NCBI GenBank assembly: GCA_034190875.2
Contig: CM067350.1
Span: 17,518,913 to 17,582,912, forward strand
From: Urechis unicinctus
Lineage: Eukaryota > Annelida > Polychaeta > Xenopneusta > Urechidae
DNA: 64,000 bases
Reading direction: 5' to 3'
In this document: one piece after another, positions 14,771-29,330 of the stretch
Layout of the letters: each line of letters begins with the position of its first letter
Position numbering within the stretch: the first letter of the stretch is position 1
Made by a program: the position numbers and the translations under genes
Notes under the pieces: model-generated
What the model saw: the letters and a program-made list of their open reading frames with translations, nothing else
The model's database searches: none
Told to the model about the DNA's origin: nothing

Positions 14771-17700
14771 GAAATTGTAAATATCTGTAAGTCTATTTGA
14801 TTTATTTCTATAATATTAGTTTTTTAATAACCCTGCAAGAGTACGATGAGTTAGCAATTCAAGGTCTGAAATAAAATGATTAATTCGCAGTTATGGATAT
14901 GTGCCTCTTGGTTGACAGCTACACTTAGCTTAGTTGCTTTATCACCTCAGCAATCATCAAATGTATGAAGGTCAAAACTTCTCTAATTCGCAGGAAGGAC
15001 AGCTTATAATAGTGGATTGTGGTTTTTTTTAACTAGACTTCCTTAATCTATTATGTAGGCTGGCTGGACATCCAAATCCTTAAATTTCCAACAATCATTG
15101 AAGAAGAAACAAGCAATTCACTAAGTTGTGAATCCCAAAGAAGTTTCTGAAATTGCCTTTTCTATGTAACGTGGATTACCAGTATTGACATAATCTCAAT
15201 TTCATGTTCTGGTTATGAGGTCTTTTATCTGCATTGCAGCGCGCTATATTTTCAGATTTGCTTGCCTGTCATCGGACTATTCGGTTCCAAGTAGCCGTTT
15301 TTCTATAACGACACACACATAGCATAAGCGATTAATTAATCAGAGCAGGATGAAATTTGTTATGAATCACCCCTTGCCTGTATAATACTGGTACAGTTTT
15401 ATTAATTCCGATCACAGCTATGCGGTTTTGTCCATCGTTCTATTTCTTTCAGGAGTGCATATAAAGTTAAGGAAGAATATAATTTACAAAAACGTACAAA
15501 GCTAACGCCATTTCGCTGAATAACAAAACACTTCGCAGCCTGGACAGCATATAAATCATCCCTCGACAAAGTTTTGATATGACAATAATTGCATGCGTAG
15601 TCCTGGTCAGCGGCAGAGAAAATAACTGCGTATGATATTGATATGATGTTCAGGAAGATATATATCTGCATGAAAGCAATGTTACAGTTGTGAGCCGGTC
15701 ATAAATTTTCCTTTCTGACGTACGGTATGTGCCACATTCTAGGATTTTTGTCTGGTATTTGAGGCAAACCTAATTGCTTTACTAATGCAAGTAAACGCAT
15801 TGTATAGTTGTTGCAAGTGCTCATAGGGATAGTGCAACCATGATATATGATATGTGGCTGGCATTGCGAGATCCCGAATTCCGTTATCAAAGCTATATCT
15901 TTTCTTGTCTGTGGTTTGAACTATGCTATTGTTATTGTGTTGATGAAATCGTCATTGAGCTGTGGTAGCATCATTGCACAATATGAATTACAATGTGAAC
16001 AAACTTTAATGTCTAGCTGCTGACAGCACAATATCGTATGCAGCATTATGTTTCCATCATGGCGACCACAATTGTCAAAACCATAATAAGCAATTGAATT
16101 CAGGCTATGTTTTTCATCGTATAGACCGCATTAATGGATACCTTAGATTGCCTGAGATTTTTACATTGCACACATTTATCAGTAAGCACACCACTTATAC
16201 CTCGGTCGATATAAATAAATGAAGTGTATTGACCAGATTCTGCTTGGGTCGGTTCGGCTCCATGTATCCAATTTAGGTTTTCTGCGAGTTCTTGTGATAT
16301 TCATCGTGTTTATATCTGGCCACCGCGGTAGCTAGTGGGCCAGGTAATAAGTTTCAATGACATTATTACCTAACAGAGTTACCGGTTGACAAGAGCAAAA
16401 TAAAGTATGCACGGATCTAAAGAACACGTCTTGGTTAGTGTCAATTTTATTCAATTGTTGCTTTAGCTTGATATATTGATTCGTTTTGCATTTGGACACG
16501 TTTTTCAGCAATCAAAAATTAACCTACTTTCATTAAACAGCATGCAAACTTTGATTCATTTGGTTCCGATATTTATGTTAATGAAATGTTTGTTTTTGAA
16601 TGGATGTGTCAATTAAGGCTAAGTTTAGTGATTATTCTGTCACTAAATAGTTTAAGTAAAACCGGCGAATACTTGCAGGCGTTTGAGTGTGCAGCTAAAC
16701 TTGGGGCTGTAATGATGACACTGAGTATCGTCTTGTGCACACATTTCAAACAATTGTTTACATGTGCATAGGAATAGAAATGTTTAGATCCGCATTGCTC
16801 GGCAGTGTATACCTTCGCAGTTCACCAATGATATTTTGTAAACATTTTATCATCTTTTTACGACTTACGGAAAATATGTTGCCGGCTTGTTAGTCAAGTG
16901 TTGTGTGTGAAAGATACCGTATTATGGCGCTTCCTAAATTTTAGATCATTCTTGTTTTAATTCCCTGAATAATCAATATTTCCACCACGAAAGTGCCACC
17001 CAAGAGCCTTTACATGTTAATTACAACCGTATCCGATCATTAACCCATTGTAAGGCATCAAAATTATTTTTTTGTGACAGTAGTGTGCACGGTTAATCAC
17101 AAAATCATTAACCATTAATTATCGTCATCATCAGCTGAAATCGTCTTAGAGTAACCATGAAAACAAAAATCTCCATTACCTTGAGTGATTAGGTAGTAAC
17201 AAATTTCCTTGATTGATTATTGCAAGCATTGTTCGATTTTTGTACGATATCATGGTGAGCATATGTTTTGCATCCCGTTTAAGCTGCTCATTTTAGACGA
17301 CGGTGCATCAACGGCTCATCCTTTCATGTCAACATATGGAGGAGGTGAAGCAGGACGTGTATGCAATACCAAAGTGTAATCCGGTTTGGTAACAAACACT
17401 TCGATGACACGCTTTACATAACAAGCAACATTGCTTCTCTTGGTATGTCACTGATACATTTATGAGACTTGCGGCCACTCACAGCAGACTATATCAGCAA
17501 GAAAGTCCATCGCGTCAAGACAAGCATGTTACCTATTGTAACTCGTTAAATCTTCCCCGCTTATATAATAAACCAGTTCAAGAAGTCATTTTTATTAAGC
17601 TTATTTGCGTTCTTGGGTATCCGATAACTCAGCAAATATTGCACTTGTTTTGTTGTGCTTTGTAATAACATGATTAAGTTACCCATTTACACTGCAAGAC

Positions 17701-20700
17701 ATTGCCTCATTACCATGGGCTTGATACAAATACTTCAATCAGATATATCTGGGCCATTCATGACGTCCGTTGATATTGAGATATTTGCACTGCATAAGTG
17801 TTTGGGCTGCATAAAATTAATAACTGATTACGTTAAGTTCTTGTTCACCATTAAATAACAGTCAGTTAAATGCATATTAAAATACATTATGGAGCCAAAT
17901 CCAAATATCTGCAAGGTAATTTAACTTATTTCATCGACTTTGATTATCTAATGGTTGAGTGGTTGTCCGTATTGCATTTACCCTGTTAGAGTATGAAAGG
18001 TTAACATTCAAAGTGTGAATTAATCAGACTTCTTAATTCTGAGTAACCGTTGTACCATAAAAACGCACTCACAGCGTAAGCGGTGAATTAATCGGGGTAC
18101 GTCAAGGGGTTTTATGAAGCACGTGTTTCAATGCCGATCCCCCATTGCCGGCATAGCATTGCATCATTCATGGTACCATTGTATGAAAATAAAAGACAAA
18201 TCAATTATAAAACTAGTCGAAGCTAATAATATTCTACTGAATAACAAAACACATCACATCCAAGCAGCATTTAAATCAGCCTTCCAAAATTCTGGATATT
18301 ACAAGCCTGTCTGTTAACCTAATTGCATTCACCTATCGTGGACCTCAGAACAACACCACGCAATTGAATAAATTTTGTTGCCTTAGGAAGCGGGCAGAGA
18401 AGATAGCGAGCACGATATTCATCTGATGTACCGGTAGATTAATTATCTCAAAGTACTGTAACAGTTGCGAGATAGCCAAAAACTCTCTTCGTCTTTTCTC
18501 AGATGCTGTATCGACCATATGCTTGGGTCTTCTGCGTGCAAATAGTATTTCTGGCAAAGTCAGTTGTTTGTCCAATACAAATCAGTTTTCGCAAGTGTTT
18601 AATGTGTTACAGTTCAGTGCATATATCGGTTGGGCATCCACGATATTTATTAAGCCAGGCATTGCTTTTACTATTGCTATTGTTTTTATGTGACTTGAAT
18701 TGAAGTAGCATCGTTGAAAATATATATTACAACATGAACAAATTGTACGGTCTAGCTGCGGAGAGTACAATATCGTAAGCTTCATTGCGTGTAACTCCAT
18801 CCCCCCGACCTCGATTGTCAAAACCATAATAAGCAATTGAAGTCAGGTTATGTTTTCGATGTTAAAATCCATATTAACGCATACCCTTGACTGCATGAGA
18901 TTATTATATTCAATGAGGACTTCAGTAAACAAACCACTTATACCTCGGTAGAAATTAACATATCAGTTGTATTAACCTTGTCCGTGTACCTAGGCAGATT
19001 ATGCTTGGGTCACTTGGGCTCCATGTATCCTATTGGAGTGATCAGCGAGCTCTGCCGAGATGCATCGAGTGTCACTTCGCGGAGCATGAATAATGAATTA
19101 AACTGTTTGCAAACTGTTTAATAATATCCCAGCATAAACATATTGACATATTATTCAATATCTAAATATGCCAAGAATATAATAGCAACATAAAGCATAG
19201 TCGTTCTCGCACGAAATAGCAGCTTCAATATTACATGAACTGCTCCTTGTTTGTAACCCTCAACAAGCACAAAACATGGTCACTCATATGTTTTGTGCAG
19301 CGCTTTGCCAATATAGCGAACGTGAGTCCTTTAATTTTAACAGCGCACACTGCCTCCACCAAACACTTGATAATATGGTTTTCAATTAAGCTATCACCTT
19401 TGTGTTCCATTAAATCACACTGCCATAATAAATGCAAGAACTTGCACGTTAACATACCGTGTGCTTACCCACAAATTGACGTCGATAACATAACTAATCC
19501 TCATACAGTCCATTCGTGATGTACAGCTTTGGTAGTCAAAGTCTGTGGAATGAAAGACGGAACGAATTCCGTATTACGAGGGCTATGACCCATTCCCTGC
19601 TACTATGCTTGAAGATAATTGGTCACGTTTATACCTCACAGTTATTATAACATTGGATCCCCACGGCAGGACGTTGTCATTAAAAAACAAATATTTGGCA
19701 ATTCACACATACATCACGTGACCACTAGTAATACCTCTTTGATAACATATCAAGCTACACAGCTGTTTGTATAGTAAATCGAGGCCATCGATCAGACTAG
19801 ATTTATCCCAGTACATTAGTTTGCGAGTTCATGTCTGGCCAGTTTTACCAGCTAGAAAAAAACATAATGCAGTATGGCATGATTATAGCAGCGTTGTGTG
19901 GGCAATGCATGCTAAAATAATGGCATTCATTTGCATATGAGACTTTTACTAGGGGAGAAGATAGCCAGTTAATTATGCGTTCTTGTGTAAGGCAAGCAAT
20001 AAGAAATCCACAGCTTTATCAGGATAATGCATCGTTCATAGTTTGCATAGATCTCACCCTGGGACCAAAAGAAATATATAGAGAAGAGAATAGTGAGAAC
20101 CGTTATTTAAAAACAGTATGTGATTTGCAAACTGAGTTGTATGAGGTGATATAAAGTCTCCATGCCACGGACTACTAAACAGATTACCAAATCAGGAAGT
20201 GTCTAGAATCGTCGATAGCATCGTCAATGGTACCCAATGATAGAATACGTATTATTGCGATGCATGAGATAAAACGAGAGGATTTTCAATTTGTATGTGG
20301 GAATATGGTATTGATTGAATTTATTCAGAGTAATAGTATTAACACTATGCGTAAACTGTTCTCGTTTTCTGCTCTTTCATACGACTATTCATAGGTTAAA
20401 TAGTCCTATCACGGTTCTGCTTCACGTCCTCTTTCAAGTTAGAGATTAGTATGTATCGTGATTACATGATGTTTATGATTTATCTGTTTTAACCGTTTAT
20501 CAAAACTGCTACCAAATCACTCAAGAAAGCTTTATATTGAGTAAGCTAATTAGTCGACTGATTCATGCTTTCTGTATTGTTTATCTCGCAGAATATCGAT
20601 AGTTAATCTATCGTGATCTTAACCCTATAAAGATTGCCCCTTTCTACTATTTCAAAGACCACGCTTGGTTAAAAAAAAATAATTACAAAGTCTTTGTTGA

Positions 20701-21148
20701 ATAAAATTTGTCTGGTGAGTTCAATCATAGGACTACATTAACATCAGACGTATATCACATTATTGTACTAAACCTTTGGAAAAGAGTTACAACCATATAT
20801 GTTCAGGAACAGGTGTGAACTTACATCCATGTTATAAATTAACTTTAAGAACTGTTTATATAACATTAAACATGTTTGAACAGTCGCGTTAGAGGCATTT
20901 GGGAAAGGATTTGATTGGAAAGGAATCTATTTATATTTTCAGAATGGACAGGGCTTAAGTCGTAGGACTTATTTAATGCCATGACCAGCACAATGTAAAC
21001 ACGCCTCATTTACAGAAATTACCTGACCATGCTAAATACATATCTAATCATTATTGTGAAGCACTATCTGCACAATAGATGTAATTCACTTACGCATACT
21101 AATTTCACAAACATAATGATAGCTAGTAATATCTTACGACTAATCGCG
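14771..21148. repeat. Tandem macro-repeat, copy 3 of 3 (right-truncated)
   Basis: The third copy aligns with copy 1 from its first base to about 21148 (equivalent to about 5805 in copy 1). There the sequence switches abruptly to unrelated DNA, so roughly the last quarter of the unit is missing. It keeps all three large segments that are deleted in one or other of the first two copies. It is the best guide to the ancestral order, but it ends early. This is the right edge of the array. Confidence 0.9.
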
Positions 21149-23633
<2,485 letters not shown>

Positions 23634-23635
23634 CA

Positions 23636-23683
23636 ATGAAGCCATTCCATGTTATTTTAAGAGCCATTCCATGTTATTTTAAG
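23636..23683. repeat. Small tandem duplication next to (AT)n
   Basis: The string gccattccatgttattttaa occurs twice in direct succession, immediately after the microsatellite. This looks like a local slippage duplication. Confidence 0.9.
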
Positions 23684-23749
23684 AGACGCATGACAAAGCA
23701 GCGCGCTGCACACAGGTTGCTTGTTCATATAATTTGTTCGCGCGAATGA

Positions 23750-25928
23750 GCTCACTTATCATAGCTTTAATCTAGGAGTTATGATCTAAAGTAGTGCTTG
23801 TCCATCAATTAGCGCAAAACCCAGCATAGGTTGGTTTTAAGCAGGAATCTTATTGCCGAGTGTTTCCCGAGCGAGACTGAGCGGCGGCAGGGACTTCTTA
23901 CAACGAATTCTCATTATCTGATGTCATACAAATATTAATTATTCGTAGACATTAGATGCTTTTTCACATTACCCCGTTCCAATGAAAGACCGACGGAATG
24001 ATCTGGTATTGTGGTCAATTATCCGCAAAGACGTCTTTGTCAAGGCCAAGACCTCACAATTGCTCTCATAAATATATTTCCGTAGCTCCACTAAGTATCA
24101 GTGACTCATGCGTTCTGGTATCAGTTACGCCAGCAATAATTGGCTGGTGCCTAGCACGGGACAAATAACACATGTGTTGTAAAAATCGAATGAAGCAGAA
24201 ACTTGTTAAATGTGACAATATCATATAACAGTTGTTGCGAATGTTGCATTTTATTGTGCCCCATAATGTTTACGTTTAACATACCTTTTACAAGAATACA
24301 AGTGTAGACAGTCTCTGGCACGGTCAGGTAGACCAAGTAACAAGTGTCAACGTCAAAATAACCCGAAGGAGCTAATTGCAGACTAGAGCATAGCAACATT
24401 ACGCACACATCTAATGAACGCGTCTTGGTTATTGTCAAATGACTCACATTGTTGTTTGATTTTACAATATCAAATTGTTTTGCTTTTGAACGCGCTGTTC
24501 GGCATTTATTATTATAGCTGCTTTCACTAACACCACGCAAAAAAGTTAGTGTTTGAATGGAGCAGTAAAATGTATGTCTGCTGATGATTATATCACATTA
24601 TAGCTCTTGTAAAACACCAAATACTAGCAGGTATTTGAGCGTGTAGCTAAAGATTACCAAGTGATGGTTATGATAGTATTAGGTATCGCCTGGTGCATAC
24701 AATTCCAACCATTAATTGTTCTATCGTCATGAGATATGATAATGTAGTTGGCATCGTAATAGGACACCCATTAGTCCCATTTTCACATACGACCATGCTT
24801 AAATAAGTAATTCATTATTCCACTAATTACTTCACTGACACTCCAGCACGCGTTATCAGACAACAATAATTTCTGCTGCCCGTTGTTGAGGTCTGATATC
24901 TTTCTCTGATTCTATTTATTTTTGCAGCTTTTAACAATTATACGAATGGACTGCATTTAAAGAGGCTGAAACTCTGCTTTTTATATAAGGTGACTGTGAA
25001 TTAATATGTTTAATTGGTTTTCCGTGATATCAGCTATCAAAGTGTGAATCTACTGAGCCGTTACAGAACTACCAGCGCATCCAGTGACGACAGACGTTTG
25101 CGTTCATGCGTACACAAGCATCGGCCGTCTTCTGCACATAGCAATTACTTAATCGAGACAATCTACGGCTCATTGTGATATGTCAAATCTTCTGTGTTTG
25201 CTGACCTATTGATGGAGGCCATTAGATGATGCAATCGACCAGTTCCAAATGGATGGGATGGGCAATAAATCCCGCGCACCGACGGCTTAGCAGGTCATCT
25301 TGCTGGCGTTAGACTATTTAACGGGAGAATGGTCAACCAAGCCTGATGTGCTGCAAAATGGGTAATTTGTAGCGACCACTCAGCACCTGGTGATATGGCG
25401 CAATGACCTCGACAAGACAGCCATGATGAGATGGAGGGCTTTAACAAAGGTGAACAGGTGTTGTGAACAAATCGCTGGATTTCAGTCAGGGAGACGGTAA
25501 TTGAAATTCAACAACCAAACGAGCGCTTAGTGCGTGAACATTAATCGAACTGATGAAAGGGGATAGATATAATATAGCTGTTGGACATATTGATATTCAT
25601 CAACATAACGAAGCTTTTAATCTCACGCTTACGATGTATTTACAAAATGCTGATAACGAATGTAGGAAAGCTTATTGTCAAAAAACACATGTTGAGAGAT
25701 GTAATGGTAAGGAATGGGGCATTTACAATTATTAATTCTAAGCAAACAAATATAGTGTGGAGAATAGGAAAAAATATCCAATTGACGTATAAAGAATTTT
25801 ATGCTGCAATGTCAAGCAACTTCCTCCGAACATAAAACGCATGGTTTGTGCTATTTCACGTAGGAGATGTCTTCTTATTCGAAGGCGGCATTCATAATTC
25901 GAACACAATGGAGAGAAACAAATACACT
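23750..25928. other. Gene-free stretch with a diverged array relative
   Basis: I recognise no gene here. Its one supported element is the diverged macro-unit piece at 24380-24740. The part at 25230-25500 is somewhat richer in GC but has no frame with a recognisable domain. Confidence 0.55.
24380..24740 (+). repeat. Diverged copy of macro-unit segment (1670-1990 / 9470-9840)
   Basis: Ordered matches to the array unit include acacgtcttggtta-gtcaa versus acgcgtcttggtta-gtcaa, then ttgttgcttt/ttgtttgat, then ttcgttttgcattt/attgttttgctttt, then the ctttcattaaaca/ctttcactaacac block. They continue with atacttgcaggcgtttgagtgtgcagcta versus atactagcaggtatttgagcgtgtagcta, and end in the part that copy 1 has lost. 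Divergence is far higher than between the three tandem copies. Confidence 0.75.
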
Positions 25929-26074
25929 ATGCGGATATACATGCATGCACACATCAATACACCCTCACACACTGAAACGTATATAAACGCACACATATAT
26001 GTGTGTCTTCGTTTGTATACATTTGTGTATGTGTGTGTGTATGTATAAATGTGTATGTGTGCATGTATCCGCAT
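25929..26074. repeat. Imperfect palindrome with (CA)/(TG)-rich arms
   Basis: The left end atgcggata and the right end tatccgcat are reverse complements. The arms are rich in CA on the left and TG on the right, and the exact centre is a perfect 16-bp palindrome, cacacatatatgtgtg (25990-26005). The whole 146 bp could fold as one long imperfect hairpin. It carries no ORF of note; His-Thr-Tyr-rich frames here are repeat artefacts. Confidence 0.8.
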
Positions 26075-26880
26075 GGTTCCTTTCTAAATATCGTCTGGAT
26101 CCCATAAAGCGCTGTTATTTGAATAATTAACGAACACACGCCCTCCACGATCATGTTGTATAAACCCCTTAAAAGAAAGGTATAATTGTGGCCAGGAAAC
26201 TACTATAGACCAAAGGGTTTTAACACAAGACCTTCACTATAAAGCCATGTGTGAACTTATTTTGAATCATCACGCATAGGCGCTATCATGATAAGAATAT
26301 CATTCGATGATCGCTGAGTAAAAAACTCTCACTGAAATATTTCCAAATTACACATTGTAACCCATGTGATCATGCACACAATCTAACCCTGTGCACATCC
26401 TACAACGTGAGCATTTAATACATTCAGAACATACATGAACAGTTCAATAGACAAGTAACCCCCATGTGTACTGAGCACTTGTCGACACATCGCAAAGCAA
26501 ATTCATTACCAATTCTGTATGTTACAACAATCACATACTCTAACGTGTTAAACGAAGCTAGTTGTCATCAATTTCTGCTCTCTCTAATGTCAAATGAGCT
26601 GCTTGCTCAGATATGAGTATATAATTAGTTCTTCATACTTGAAGAATCTGAACTATCTCACCTCAAATTAGGGATCATGAACAGAATAGATAGATGATGT
26701 TAATCATGGTCACAGCTGGCAACTTCAGTCGATCCAATAAGCCAAGCCTGTGTGTGAAGCTTTAACTAATATGACTGAGTCCATGGGAGACATCAATGAC
26801 GTATTTACGGCGATACATGTTACTTTATTATTAAATTAATATCACATCAAACTGTATGCAGAAACTTGTTATGTAGTAGG
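26075..26880. other. Gene-free stretch
   Basis: No gene is recognised. The part at 26265-26500 weakly resembles 52405-52610 (gcgctatcatgataagaat versus gtgctatcacgataagaat, and gagcacttgtc followed by cgcaa). This suggests another diverged member of the repeat background. Confidence 0.5.
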
Positions 26881-29330
26881 AACAACCATATCGTAGTCAC
26901 TCTGTGACATCATTTCATATGTCATATGAACGCGGCATTAGGAGAGGTGAAAGTTAGCGTTTATCTTTTTGTTCTTATTGATTTTAACAAAAAGGCGTTC
27001 CCTGCACGCCTTGGGCGTAGACTCTTTAAAGCAGATGCAATATCAGATTATTGCTTGTGCGCATACATTATAGCTCTATTATCAAAGAACCCTATTAAGT
27101 GCCTTAAAGCGAATACCTCTAGGTCATTTATACGACGACGATATAGACTATTTCATCCATAGAGAACAAGATGCCATCTCTCCTAATACGTGTCTCTCTA
27201 CCTGGCAGTTTTCCACAGCCTGTGGCATTTCGCCATAATGGTCCTAGGTTTACACCACTAACGTCCAATAGCATTCACCGTCAGGTATGGTATGGTTCTG
27301 GTGTAACTTGATTAAATAAGGATAAGAATGACAATGCTGTGTTAATGAGTAGGATAAGTAAAGCACCTTTCATATGCTATGATTATCTTTTCAATTTAAT
27401 CCACGTAACCATGCAAAAAAACACAGCACGGTGACATACCTTACAATGTGCAGCACATCCTATGATATTGAGAACTGGTCTAAATGTCGCAAAAACTATT
27501 GTATGCATAACAAAATACTCACGTTCATGTTCAAATGTCATTTTAATGTCAATTAATTATTTTGTTCCAGTGGCGGGAAATGGCAATATCGCGATGATTT
27601 CATGAAGTCTGTCGAAGTCGAAACATGGTATCAGAAATACATTTTGCGACAGGTTACTGACACCCATCTGTGTATAGAATAACAGACTCAAGCATTTTTC
27701 AATATAAGACACTATTTACTTTGTGACTCCGATACACCGGACCACTGACGGCAATAGATAATGGTTGCGAACGGAATGATTCTTAGCTTGTCGTTATGAG
27801 AGGAAAATATTATTTATTATCGACTTGAACGGAATGAAACACGTTCGTCAAACGTAACAGTATTAGTCACTGTACACTGAAAGGTCAAGTTAAGTTATAT
27901 AATCATGCAGACGTCAAAATTCGCAGATGCATTGCGCGCAAAATGGACAATTTCTATGCCGCTACCCGTTGAATATAGCACTATAATTTACAATCAATAG
28001 CCCTTTTGTTTTAACCGGCCATCAATATCGTTTTTATTGATCAGATGTACATATTGAGACGACAGCTATTACTGCATTGAGCACTAAATCGTGGAATATG
28101 AAATGCTTAAAGAAAGGAAATAGGTAACGTTTTGCATCAACGGAATTCTCAGATATCCGTATATAGCTATTCGTGGGTTGCTGTTGGTCTAAACGCCAAT
28201 CATGACAACTCACATCATAAGCAATATATCTGGCTCATAGATACTCTTGACTATTCGGTCTAAGATATTTTAAAAAAACATGATTAATCCATATACTACA
28301 GACTCTGTTTAAAAACATTCACCTTTGTCCCGTGACAGTGTAGTGTCTTGGTGTTTATCTGTTGCACTATGTTATGCATAAAATATATCTATTCATAGCA
28401 ATTCAGCAAACTGTAAGCGGCGCATAATATGCGTGTTAAATAAAGGGTGTGTGCCTAAGATTTCCATGCTCGTTTGGATTATATTAATACATTACAACAG
28501 CTTGTATCCAGCACAATGCATGCCATACGTCTACTAACGCGGATTAATGATAAAGGAAGGTGTGCGTAAAAACCACTTTATGCAATCATACAACCATGTA
28601 CTCTATATCCTTCCTATAGGTGAAAACATTGAACATAAACGAAACTAACAGTCGAGTCGGTTAGCTATTTTTATTTGACCAAATCTTGAAATAGATCAAT
28701 CTTGTATAGCCTTATAACATGTAGCTGCCTATGACAAGTAGCATAAAAATGTTCATAAGAGAAGGAACACATTACGCATCCACATATATTTATATCGATT
28801 CGCACAATTGTTGAATTTGTCACTTTGCGCCGTTATCTGAGGCAATTATTCCTCGCAAACTGCCTGTAGTTGTTTCTGGCAAAACTATAAGGTGATTTTT
28901 TGCAAACTTTTATAACCATCCACAATATCTGCATTAAGTAATTGCTTGGTTGTTTTCATGTTATCATGATATCAATGTGCGCATTGGAATCTGCATCAGT
29001 GTAGATATAGCGCTAGTGCAATAAAGACTGGCGAAGCGTTTATCGATGTTTATAGGAACATTTCATTAATGTACAATACAATGATGCTATTAGAATTTGA
29101 AAACCGTGAGTAGTATTGTCCATGAATGATTTTTTTTGGTCCGAGGCCTCGTTTTATTTGTCGGTCAGCGCATAAACCCAAAAGCTCTTGTCTACGTATA
29201 TCCTTTTGATATCCCCTAAGATGACGACGCCTAAGCAATAACCGATTGTTATTCAAACTAACAACATGAGCTTTGCGGTTTAAGGGCATGAAATTGCCTG
29301 GTTTTCCGATTAGTATCCTGCTGCACGCAG
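26880..29330 (+). repeat. Duplicated 2.4-kb block, copy 1 (partner 52050-54280)
   Basis: A collinear series of matches runs through this block and 52050-54280. They include ctgtgacatcatttcatatg/ctgtgacaccatttcatatg, ctttaaagcagatgc/ccttaaagcagatac, gtccaatagcattcaccgtca/gttcaatagcattacccgtca, taaatgtcgcaa, aatataagacac/aatataagacat, and acgtctactaacgcg. The last are attcctcgcaaactg/atccctcgcaaactg and tgacgacgcctaagcaataaccga. Both copies are in the same orientation and clearly diverged. No coding frame is conserved between them. Confidence 0.85.
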
